Positions 54,530 through 64,000 of a stretch of 64,000 bases of DNA are shown one piece after another. The DNA is from Galeruca laticollis (Eukaryota; Arthropoda; Insecta; Coleoptera; Chrysomelidae): NCBI GenBank assembly GCA_963921935.1, contig OY998180.1, forward strand, positions 101,629,610 to 101,693,609, given 5' to 3'. Below the pieces are notes generated by a model, which was not told the origin of the DNA, made no database searches, and was given only the letters and a program-made list of their open reading frames with translations. Both the position numbers and the translations under genes were made by a program. Within the stretch, counting starts at the first letter, position 1. Each line of letters starts with the position of its first letter.

Positions 54530-56825
54530 ATACATTCATTTTTTTTCATACAAAATGTTAATTTTCAAATTGCCGAAAAAACTGGAACACGTTCACCGAT
54601 CATAATGGAATTCTGTCAGTTGACTTGGGGCCCTGAGGTGATGATACAGTAAAAATTTCAGCTTCCTAGCTGTGCTCAAATCTGAGATACAGGTACCTCC
54701 TTTTAGTCAGTTTGTCGGTATTATATAGTTGCGGCAACTTTGTAACGGTTCTAACGATTTCGATGAAACTTTGCAGGATGATAGAGCTCGAAAAGTTATT
54801 ACGATCATACCACGATCCGTGGAAAAATCCTTAAGGGGTCCTAATGGCCATCTAAAATTTCGAAATATGGGTATTTTAAGATTTTTCCTAATTATACGTG
54901 TTTGGCCTCAGATGGAGGAAAAACACCTTATTTCTTGTAGCTCTATTCAAGACCTTTCTAATAATGTATAATATTTGAGATTTTCTGAGTAGCATTGTGG
55001 AGTTATAGCCAAAATAAATGATCCACCATTTGATTTTTTTTTCTTTTTTCAAGTTTTTCCAATTTATATGGTTTCCAACCACAGATAGAGAAAAAACAAC
55101 CCGTATGTTTTTTGGAGCTCTATTCAAGATCTTTTTAACGGAATAAATAGAATATTCCAGGTTTCTAGTGTACATTACAGGTGTATCTATCTGAGTTGGA
55201 ATAGGTCGTTGATAAAAAAAGGTTTTTTTTATTCTTAATGCATTTTTATGAAACTTTCAAATTAATAAGGAATAAAGTGTGTATATGTAGCCATAGCTAA
55301 CCTTTATTTTAAAAAGTTTATAAGTAGATATAGTACTTGTGTCACCCTATACATCGTGTGATTTGATATCACATCTTTTATAAGGGGTGTACTTGCGTCG
55401 CCTATTTTTACATCGTCAAGAGGTTATCGGACTGATTTTTAAATCAAAAAGTATTTGTCGTCCAATTGCGGACAATATTAAATGAATCAGTGACCAGTCT
55501 AATTTACAGGACCTCAATGAGATACAACATATTGATTAACTTTTGTAGCTTTATCAATAGATGGAATTTTAGTCCTTAAAAAATAATTCTCAACTTTTTA
55601 TTGGCGCCACGGTGGTGTCTTTGGCTTACTGTGTACATGTCTGTTGATATTCCCTAACTACGAAAAACATCGCACTCACTCCAATCTCATTGACCACTTT
55701 TTTGCTGTTAACTCACCTATTTGTTATTTGAAAACATATAAAATTATTTCTTTGCCATTATCTAGGTACTTAAATGTCCCTTTTTGCGGTGTATATTGTT
55801 ATAAACAAATTAAAGCAAAATTAATAAGCATTTTTGTGGTACTTATTTTATTTATTAAACAATAAAGAGCACATTCGTATAAAATAAGCCATTAAACGTG
55901 CTGATATCATAAAATACGTCTTTTTTCATTTTATAACAGTAGTTATCATTCTTAATGAATTACCATGAATATACCATAAAGTATTTGATTAACATTGTTA
56001 GCAACATTATCCAATATTTTGTTCGGTTGTGAATTTAATAGTGAACAAATTGCTTTGTAAATAAACGTCGAAAACATTCGAAAAGCCCGCTTAAGAAATT
56101 GTCGGAATTATTTTTGTCTCTGAGTTGACAGAGCTGTCTATGTCATTGTGCCTCATTGTAAGAATTTGTCAATATTTTTTTTATATAAACAATTCCGATT
56201 AATATTGGCAGTGTCCTTTTATGAGAAAGTTTGTTGTTATTGTCCATAAAAGAATGTCTGAACAAATTCCAATTACCAGTAATTTCTTCTAACTGATCCA
56301 TAAAATAAAAACATTTTTATAATAATTGGATCTTCACAAATATTTATTAATAACACATTCGGAATAACTGAACAATAAATAAGAAATACAATAATATAAA
56401 AGTTCACCAGCTTTTAACTAGTAATACAACTAGAAATCAAATTATTTCCGGAAATTTTTTGAGCTTACGAATATTTTGTAAATGAAAATTTTCTAAAAAT
56501 ATTCGAAAGCTAAAAAAAGTTTCTAGGTATGATTTAATTTCGAATGGTATTTGGTAAGAAAATTTTACAACAAAATGGGTTTACAATAAGAGAAGTCAGA
56601 TGGGATGGGTGACATTTTCTCCAATGTCAAAACCGATCAAAACAATACGCGGTTAAATATAGGCTTTGAGCTAATTTAAATGTCAAATTTTGGGAAAAAT
56701 AATATGTTTGTTGTTGTTGTACAAACTTACTTCGCGACCACAGCAAAAAATCGCAGTTATAGGCAATATTTACTGTTGTTGAAGTGTACCTAGATCAAGA
56801 CGACAAGATGGTCGCTTTGGTCAAG
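54530..56825. other. Long non-coding stretch with a diverged direct repeat
   Basis: Two ~115-bp segments about 167 bp apart (54905-55015 and 55073-55190) share 'gctctattcaaga' and neighbouring words, suggesting an old tandem duplication. The ORFs at 54729-54971 (+), 54888-55175 (-) and 55644-55865 (+) have no motif. No gene is supported. Confidence 0.45.
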
Positions 56826-56830
56826 ATAAT

Positions 56831-57371
56831 ATGGAAGTAGTTAGGCAAGAAATTGAAAAGTTAACACCCGCTAATAGCAAAAAATGTAAAGGAAGTACTA
56901 GGAGACAATTTACTAACTTTTGCCTAGAGAAGTCATACAATTTCGATAGAAGATATATCTGTTGGGGAACTTGGATTAATTTTGGAGGATTCTGGAATCA
57001 ATATGCGCAGGCAAGATGGAACAAATTACAAGGAAAGTGTTGTACAACTCTATTGCGAAACAGTTAAAGGAACATTTTTATAAAAAGTACAATCGTTAAT
57101 TTGATCCTTTTTCCGATGTTGAATTTGTGAACGCCAGAGCTGCTAGGAAGACTAAACGTAGACAACTGCAACGAGACCCGTTTAAAAGAAAGGTTAGTGT
57201 ATCAGCTTTCTCATCAGATGAATTACAAAAAATTATTGAGCTTTGTAATGAAAACACTCCGGAGGGCCTGCAGAAAAAAATCATATATATTGCAGCCTAT
57301 GAATTAGCTTGGAGGGGTGGAGAGGGAGCTTCAGCCTGTTTAAAGTACTTTATTGAAGAAACTGATAATTA
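56831..57371 (+). pseudogene. Crypton-type tyrosine recombinase, N-terminal half
   Basis: The ATG at 56831 opens 'MEVVRQEIEKLTPANSKK' and 'STRRQFTNFCLEK'. After a shift the next frame gives 'SVGELGLILEDSGINMRR' and 'NYKESVVQLYCETVKGTF', a SAM-like core-binding domain. A third frame (57127) gives 'RRQLQRDPFKRKVSVSAF', 'ELQKIIELCNENTPEGLQ' and 'IAAYELAWRGGEG', the start of the catalytic domain with its first Arg. It is interrupted at 57362-57369 by the MULE insertion; the C-terminal half resumes at 62949. It is likely a Crypton transposase or a host gene derived from one. Two frameshifts make it a pseudogene. Confidence 0.65.
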
Positions 57372-57738
57372 AAGCACGGAAAAAATGCAACCGAAAAAGC
57401 CAAAAATATGCGCATTTAAATGCAAAAAAATTGACCAGAAATGCAAGGATTTTCGAAAAAAATGCAAAGGTTTTAGAAAAAATGCAAGAAATGATGTATA
57501 TTATAATGTTGAATAATACTATTATTTCATTATTTTACTATGATAGGGAATGGGCGCGGGATTTAATAATTATACAACGAAAATTTACATTTAGTATCAG
57601 ATTTTATTATTAATAAATTTAATAGCACATACAATTTAAATTATTAACCTTAGATAACAATAAAACAAAATATATAATACTTTTAGATAAAACATACTTC
57701 AAAAACAAAGCCAATAGCAATGTGTAATATATACTTAC

Positions 57739-57831
57739 AATTTTTGAACACACTGTACAAAATAGGTGGTCTCCATCCCAAGTAAGTTCTCGGTGACACT
57801 TTATCCACATATTATTGAATATTTTAGGCAT
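57739..57831 (-). CDS. Candidate first exon, CxxC zinc-finger-like, inside the MULE
   Basis: The ATG at 57831 starts 31 codons, 'MPKIFNNMWIKCHRELTWDG' then 'DHLFCTVCSKI', ending at a perfect donor GTAAGT (57738-57733), phase 0. The 'W...DG..LFC..C' pattern resembles N-terminal BED/CGGBP1-like zinc fingers of hAT-derived proteins. A TATA-like 'tgtatattgtat' lies about 45-60 bp upstream. The next exon was not found. It may be a captured host or hAT gene fragment (Pack-MULE-like) or part of another nested element. Confidence 0.4.
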
Positions 57832-58261
57832 TTCGACTCAAACACTTGTACTTTCTTTTAATCAGGATACAATATACAATAGGTTCACTAATCGTAACGC
57901 TTTCGTTGGAAGATACTGCTCAATTGAAGGTTTACCTAATATTTACTGAGGGAGGCCGCTTCTGCTGCGAATACCCTGGTTACAGTTAATTGTTTATGGT
58001 ATTTGGTATTTCCCATTCTAAGAATAAAGTAATAAAATAATAAATAATCATTATAGTAAGACCCTTTCAATTTTGGGGTAGCACCTAGCGACATAGGTGA
58101 GTTGCGCCCAATGGTTAAAATTTTACCGAATTTAATAAGGGGTGTCTCAGGTAGTAACCGTCAAGGGATTATCGGCATTCCCGGAATACGTAATTTTGAC
58201 GATAATGCAAAGGGGTGCTTATGCTAATAAAATGAGGAAAAAACCAAAATACCGTGAATAG

Positions 58262-61028
58262 GAGCTCCGTCAAGCTGACCCCCCCCCGGTTAGATTTTTG
58301 TTACCAAAATGCTAGCACACATGAAGGGCACCTAGCACAACCTAGCACAACAACTTTTAAAGCTAGCACACCAACAGCTCACAATAAAAATGCTTTTGAA
58401 TTCGGGTGGGGCCAGGTTAACGCTAGCCCCCCCCCCGGTAGGAATTTTTCCGCCAAAATTCTAGCACAGATAAAGGACACCTATCACAACCTAGCACACC
58501 ATTTTTTATAGCTAGCACACCAACAGCTTACAATAAAAATGCCTTTGAATTCGGGTGGGGCCAGGTTAACGCTAGCCCCCCCCCCGGTTGGAATTTTTTC
58601 GCCAAAATGCTAGCACAGATAAAGGACACCTAGCACAACCTAGTACACCATTTTTTATAGCTAGCACACCAACAGCTCACAATAAAAATGCATTGGAATT
58701 CGGGTAGGGCCAGGTTAACGCTAGCCCCCTCCGGTTGGAATGTTTTCGCCAAAATGCTAGCACAAAGAAAAGACACCTAGCACAACCTAGCACAAAATTT
58801 TTAATAGCTAGTACATCAACAATACTTTTGAATTCAGGGGGTGGGAGGCGTCTGCAAAATAATGCTATGGTCAAACGAATGAATGAAAATGTTGGATGTA
58901 TTTGTCCCTAAACATCATTTTCCTATAAAAAATGGCCCCTAAAAAGATGTTGCCAGATTGTGCGTGATATCTATATTTTCCCATCTAGCAGGGTATTTGA
59001 TTAATTAATAATTAACTATTATTTAATTAATAATTATCTATTATTTTCAATTAATGCTAAAAAATGGAAGAATACAAAAAACCTTCACTGTTAAAAATAA
59101 TTTTGTTAAAATCATAGTAATTTTAATAAAACAAAATAATTAAATTCAACCATTCAAATTACGTCACACTATAAAAAAGGCAACGACAAACGTTTGCGTA
59201 CAGACATATTGGATAAATAAATGTCCAAAAAAGCGAAGCCGTGTTGGATATGTACTTTGGACAAAGTTGTGCAATCTGGGAAGGGGCGGCTGAGATCCCT
59301 AAAAACGTTCCAATATATTGAGAATACATGTTTTAGATTGATCGTGGTTCACTGTAGTCCTTATTTAAAAGAAACACTCAAACTTTATATTCAAATTTGC
59401 CAGAATATTTATTGCCGAAGTTGATGGTTAATTACTATTGTAATGATAACATAAATTTTGCATTTCACTATCAGATTTTTTTTAAATTCCCAAGTTAACT
59501 TAGAACGTGCAGCTTTTATTTCTTAGAGCCGGTTAATCAGAGGTTCGAGTATTTCTGTGGCATATCATAAGACACCAACACTACTATGTATTTTTCAAAG
59601 TTTTTAGTATGTAATTGGCAATGTATGTTTGTTCGGTTGCAATCTTGCAACTCAGTTTTGAAGCAGATATCTTCAACCGATTGATTTGAAATTCTGTATA
59701 TACGTCTAGTTTGCATGCCAATCCATAATTAGGTATGTGACGTCATTCTAAATTCAACATGGCGGATCACCAAAGTTGGCGGACTAAAGAAAGTGGACAA
59801 ATTTTTTTGCTTTCTTACAATATGGGTATTAAATGGAAGGCAGCAAAATTGATGACATAGGTATTCTTATTTTTCTAAAAACTAGGTATAATCCATCTGA
59901 AGTTCTCATCGGACTTTTTAAAAGGGTCGTTAAAATTAAAATTTGAATCATTCCTATAATGCCGTTTTTATGGGTCTTAAGAGTAAATAAAATTCTTGTA
60001 GGTACATCCAAACTGACCGAATCAGATGTTTGGGTTAAGAAAGGGTTTCCTCGAAGGGCTGATTGTTGTAATAATATGTATTCTTTCTAATAATATTACA
60101 AGTAACATGGACTATATAAGTAAAACTAATGATCTAACTATTTTCATGAGTGTAATTCGATAGAATATTTCTCGATTAGACGACATAAAACTGTATTAAT
60201 GCGAAATTTATATTATTTAAACAACATTACATGGTATTTAATCACCCTTTTTGGTTCATTTTCAATCATTTATTTTTGGATTAAACTTGAAGAATCGTTT
60301 TCAAACCGTGACATTTTTATGATATTTTAAATTAAAATTATGATATTAACAACAATTGTTACTTAGACGTTACTTAGATACGGACTTAAAAGGGAAATTA
60401 TCGGAACTGCCGGAGAGTTATCTCCGAAAGGATCCTGCTTCATTTGGAATTTTTACCATATGAGTGGAATATTCCGAAAATTTTTCTACAGTAAGAAACA
60501 ATCAAACCAGCCGTTTTACATATATATTCAACCTATTCATTTATCCATTTATTTATTCATCGAGTAGGTATAGCGTTATTTCACTGACCTCCGTCCCATT
60601 CCCCAGAATTAAAAGTGTAGTTGCTGTGCTAGCTATAAAAAATGGTGTGCTAGATTGTGATAGGTGTCCTTCGTTTGTGGTAGCATTTTGGCGAAAAAAT
60701 TCCGACCGGAGGTAGGCTAGCGTTAACCTGGCCCCACCCGAATTCCAAAGCATTTTTATTGTAAGCTGTTGGTGTGCTAGCTATAAAAAATGGTGTGCTA
60801 GGTTGTGCTAGGTGTCCTTTATCTGTGCTAGCATTTTGGCGACAAAATTCCAACCGCGGGGGGGGGCTAGCGTTAACCTGGCCCCACCCGAATTCAAAAG
60901 CATTTTTATTGTGAGCAGTTGGTGTGCTAGCTATAAAAATTGTTGTGCTAGGTTGTGTTAGGTGCCCTTTATGTGTGCTAGCATTTTGGTAGAAAAAAAT
61001 TAACCGGGGGGGCCAGCTTGGCGGACCT
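58262..61028. mobile_element. Non-autonomous element with inverted arrays of 149-bp tandem repeats
   Basis: The ends 'GAGCTCCGTCAAGCTG' and (reverse complement) 'AGGTCCGCCAAGCTGG' form the TIR, and GTGAATAG is duplicated at both sides (58254-58261, 61029-61036). The left arm (58262-58860) repeats every 149 bp, measured at 'ttcgggtggg' (58401, 58550, 58699). The right arm (60585-61028) repeats inverted every 150 bp (60732, 60882). Units contain 'ctagcacaccaacagct', 'gccaggttaacgctagc' and a run of 7-10 C. An 8-bp duplication suits hAT or P superfamily enzymes. No transposase is inside. Confidence 0.8.
58861..60584. other. Interior of the 149-bp-repeat element
   Basis: A TATAAAAAAG (about 59169-59178) precedes an ATG at 59221 by ~45 bp. 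The 67-codon ORF (59221-59424, +) begins 'MSKKAKPCWICTLDKVV' with a CxxC pair. It could be a first exon, but no donor or family is recognised. The rest is AT-rich with no coding support. Confidence 0.3.
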
Positions 61029-61219
61029 GTGAATAGGATATTTGTTGTAATAAAATTTCAAGACAATAACAAGCCAATAAATGTTCTGTTATCGGGACTG
61101 CCCTAATAGTTTACCCTGGCGGGGGTAGGGAGTAGGCAGCGTTTTATTAGAATTTTATCTTAACAAATAATATTTTACGACTTGTATTTTATTTGACTTC
61201 GAACTGTTGTACAACAAAG

Positions 61220-62460
61220 ATGGAAATTAAGTGTGAAGTTATGTTAAGTGAGAAGGGCAAAACTCTTCTAGTGGTGAACCGTGGAGAATTTCGAAAATGT
61301 AGAACGATGGCATCTGGAAAAACTTATTGGCGTTGTACATCAAAAATGTGCAAAGCAAAACTATATACCCTGGGCGAAAATAAAATTGTGGAAAGTGAAT
61401 TAGTGGATAATCATGAAGTGGATAGTACTCTCGATAGACAAAAACTAAGTAACAGCGTGAAAAAAAGGCTGTTGAAGATATTTCTGAGCGACCGATGAAG
61501 TTAATCCATAAAGAGTTGAAAAACTGTCCTGAATTGGTGAGCAATCTATCGTTAAAGGACTTGGGTTATACAAGAAAGAATATTTATTCTGCACGTCGTA
61601 CGTTCTTGCCTCCTCTACCAAAAAATATTCAAGATGTACATGAAGCGTTAATATGTCTGGACATCAAAACATTACAACAGGACAGTTTTCTGCTAGTCAA
61701 CGATACTGAAAATAAAAAAGTTATATTTTCTTGTTTTCTAAATTTAAATTTTCTGTCTTCCTCTGACGTGATTTATATAGACGGAACTTTCCAATATTGC
61801 GTGCAATACTTTTATCAATGTTTCACTCTGCATGCGTATAAAAATGGACAGTATGTGCCAGTAGTGTTCGCTTTAGTACCTTCTAAGACGAAAGATGTTT
61901 ACGAGAAATTATTCCTGCACATTGTGTCAGAATGTAATAGGTTTGAACTTTGTTTAAATCCAAAAATATTATTATCGACTTTGAGATTGCCATACATTTG
62001 GCTGTTAAAGCTATTTTTCCAACATCTGAAATAAGAGGCTGCCTTTTTCATTTAAAGCAAGCCTGGTATCGTAAAATTATGCAGCTTGGTTTGTATGTCC
62101 ATTATAATGATTTAAAATCAGATATTGGAAAATGGCTCAAACATTTGTTCGATCTACCGTTTGTCGATCCGCTTTAAGTATCTGAAATATTTTGTTTTCA
62201 TTTAATGCCAGATAAACCAGAAAATATTTCAGTGACTGATTTTTCTGATTATTTGGTCAAAAATTATATTGATGAGGAATCTAAGTTTCCTCCCATATTA
62301 TGGGCAGAAATGTCATCAAGTGTTATACGTTCCACTAACGCACGTGAATCGTTTCAAGCACATTTTAATAAAAGTTTTTATTCCTGGCATCCTAATGTGT
62401 TCACTTTTATTGATGTACTTTGAACTTATCAAACAATTACATACATTAGAATAAGAAGCG
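61220..62460 (+). pseudogene. FLYWCH zinc finger plus MULE transposase
   Basis: The ATG at 61220 starts a FLYWCH domain: 'LSEKGKTLLVVNRGEFRK', 'KTYWRCTSKMCKAKLYT' and '...VDNHEVD' (Trp, Cys, Cys, His pattern; residues ~8-75). After a one-base shift at ~61490 the MULE core follows: 'VIYIDGTFQYCVQYFYQCF' (first catalytic Asp), 'KNGQYVPVVFALVPSKT', then after another shift 'NIIIDFEIAIHLAVKAIFP' (second Asp), 'RGCLFHLKQAWYRKI' (CxxH) and finally 'KFPPILWAEMSSSVIRSTNA' (62205-62423). Two frameshifts and stops near 62175 and 62421 inactivate it. It is the transposase of the element at 57370-62940. Confidence 0.85.
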
Positions 62461-62918
62461 CTAATAATAATATTAATATACCGCTTTATGGGAAAGCGAA
62501 GAAAAAACAGATATTTTTAGATCAACAAATACATATATATATATAAAACCAATGTAATAGACTTAAGAACTTTTGTAAAATCCGTGTTCTATTATTCCTG
62601 AAATAAATGTACAAATACCTTTACCATTTAATTTATTTTATATTTCCTTAATCTCCTTAATTTTGTGTTTATCTTGTTGCGCGCAATTCGGCTCCTAATT
62701 TAAGTGTTCGTACTCGTATTCAGGTAGAAAATGACCGCTGCGCGCAACTCATCCCTGTCCGCACCTAGTTCCAAACCCAAACAGATTTAATAAATTCCAT
62801 AATGAAAACATTCTGTTCAATAGGATTTTAAAATAATTGGCAATAAATGCAAATAATGCTGAAATCTTAAAAAAATGCTTTGTTTTGGAAAAAGTATAAA
62901 AAAACGCAAAAAATGCAC
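62461..62918. other. 3' non-coding region of the MULE
   Basis: Contains AATAAA (about 62602) and subterminal 'aaatgca' words near 62845-62920. No ORF. Confidence 0.5.
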
Positions 62919-62948
62919 GTTGCATTTTTTCCGTGCTTTACTGATAAT

Positions 62949-63601
62949 CAAGGGCACTTAACTGCATGCATTGAATATAACCCAGTTTTTTCAAAAACTT
63001 GTCAAAGGAGTTATAAAATTAAAAGATTGTAAATGGCTGATACCAAATTTGAACAATACGAATATATGTCCTGTGGGGCCCTTCAAAAAATGCATAGAAA
63101 TAATGAACAGAATATATAAAAACAAATAGTCTGTTCTTAACTGTAAATCCAACGTGGAATCGGGCTACTTCCAAGGGTTGGTACAAAAATTTTCCAGTTG
63201 GATATAGCACCGTATCATCGTGGTTTAGATTGACAGATTCTACGATTGGAATTGATACACAAGAAATCAAAATTACGAATCACTCTGCAAGAGCAACAAG
63301 AGTGTCAAGTTTAGCAAGAAAGGGAGTTGGTGAACATCCTTTAATTACGATCACGGGACACGGTAACAGTCAGTCGATAAAACCATATTTACAAATAGAT
63401 GTAGATCATCATCAACAACTACTTGAAACAATGAGATCTGTCTCAAATAAAATTTCTATCCAAGAATCTCAAGAGCAGGAATCAAGTCAATCTAGTATAG
63501 CTCAAGCTTCTCAAAAGAAAGAATCGACTCAACCCAGTATAGTTTATAACAATTGTTTATTTCACATTAATAATAACTATGGTAGTCAAAGTAATATTTA
63601 A
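62949..63601 (+). pseudogene. Crypton-type tyrosine recombinase, C-terminal half
   Basis: It continues directly from 57371. 'ACIEYNPVFSKT' (about 62960), then in successive frames 'PNLNNTNICPVGPFKKCIE', 'LFLTVNPTWNRATSKGWY' and an ORF to 63601 with the tyrosine-recombinase signature 'KITNHSARATRVSSLARK' (His-x-x-Arg), 'ITGHGNSQSIKPYLQID' (His, then the nucleophile Tyr). The tail is Ser/Gln-rich ('SQEQESSQSSIAQASQK'). Catalytic residues of this half are intact, but two shifts lie between 62990 and 63130. Together with 56831-57371 it makes one gene of roughly 390 codons. Confidence 0.75.
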
Positions 63602-63731
63602 AATAATTTGTAATGAACCTATTCATAAATAATATGTTGTACTTAAAATAGAAATTTTCAAATATTTTTTTGTTTCAGTTTATTTTAGTAAAAGATGACT
63701 TAAATATATTATTTGCCAATTTTAGTAACAT

Positions 63732-63995
63732 AGAAGCACCAGTTTTAGATTTAATATATCTTAAAATTTATTCTAATATTAAATTTAGATTTCTAAAGCT
63801 AGTAGAAAATTTTATTTTTCGAACAACTCTAGCATCACTGTATGTTTTACAGTGTCCTGAGAGATTATAGATGATTTGAAAACACCAGTTTCAGATTTAT
63901 TATATTTTATATTCTTTCTAAGTATTGAATTTAGTTTTCTAATGTTGGAAGAAAATTTTATTTAAGGAACAACTGGTAGCATGCTTTACAGTAGT
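63732..63995. repeat. Diverged ~145-bp tandem duplication
   Basis: 'caccagttttagattta' at about 63736 and 'caccagtttcagattta' at about 63882 start two co-linear copies, ending 'gttttacagt' and 'gctttacagt'. An acceptor-like 'tttttgtttcag' sits at about 63668-63679. No gene is identified; the window ends here. Confidence 0.6.
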
Positions 63996-64000
63996 AAAGG

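Larger units (their letters stand above)
57370..62940 (+). mobile_element. MULE transposon (FLYWCH type) with 22-bp TIRs and 8-bp target duplication
   Basis: TIRs at 57370-57391 and 62919-62940 are identical over 22 bp, beginning TAAAGCACGGAAAAAATG. They are flanked by the direct repeat CTGATAAT (57362-57369 and 62941-62948). Subterminal 'aaatgcaa' words recur at both ends. The element carries a FLYWCH-MULE transposase relic (61220-62460), an exon-like segment on the opposite strand (57739-57831) and a nested 2.8-kb element (58262-61028). It sits inside the tyrosine recombinase gene, whose reading resumes exactly across the insertion. Confidence 0.85.

Noticed and set aside
58254..60853. ORFs with Thr/Ser/Ala repeats in the 149-bp arrays
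   Set aside because: They arise from the tandem repeat unit (149 bp is not a multiple of three), and frames change from unit to unit.

Overview
This window looks like nuclear DNA from an insect with a very transposon-rich, AT-rich genome. A beetle is plausible, but that is inference from the mix of element families. I see no intact, ordinary host gene. Nearly every recognisable protein belongs to a transposable element, and most are broken by stops, frameshifts or later insertions. No tRNA, rRNA or CRISPR array was recognised.

Layout. 0-5 kb: a decayed LINE, a dispersed 1.2-kb repeat, a TA-flanked non-autonomous DNA element (3042-3913) and a truncated piggyBac transposase. 6.2-9.6 kb: a foldback of ~174-bp repeats, then an IS630/Tc1-like transposase pseudogene. 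10-18 kb: a long palindrome, a candidate 75-nt exon, two THAP-domain fragments, a second IS630-like relic, a mariner-like C-terminus, the second copy of the 1.2-kb repeat and another foldback. 19.5-22.2 kb: the largest 174-bp-repeat foldback. 22.5-31 kb: an I/R1/LOA-type LINE (minus strand), nested inverted repeats, and a CR1/L2-like LINE interrupted by an 816-bp insertion.

31.4-40.3 kb: a full-span Ty3/Gypsy LTR retrotransposon with ATAT target duplication, Leu-type primer site, SAP-domain Gag and a Pol that lost its RT YxDD box. An R1-like LINE that has ORF1 but no ORF2 is inserted in that Pol. 51.9-54.5 kb: a second, truncated copy of the same Gypsy family.

The most interesting observation is in these Gypsy copies. 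Downstream of integrase, both encode a TARG1/OARD1-like macro domain followed by a CCCH zinc finger. In the second copy this is in frame with the integrase C-terminus, and in both the reading frame runs through the polypurine tract and stops inside the 3' LTR. I read this as a captured, C-terminal Pol module.

41-51 kb: an RTE-like LINE, a LINE tail, a pogo-like fragment, a BEL/Pao pol remnant and a PIN/FEN1-like relic. 56.8-63.6 kb: a three-level nest. A Crypton-type tyrosine recombinase gene is split by a 5.6-kb FLYWCH-MULE with 22-bp terminal inverted repeats and 8-bp target duplication. The MULE in turn contains a 2.8-kb element whose arms are 149-bp tandem repeats, also with an 8-bp target duplication.
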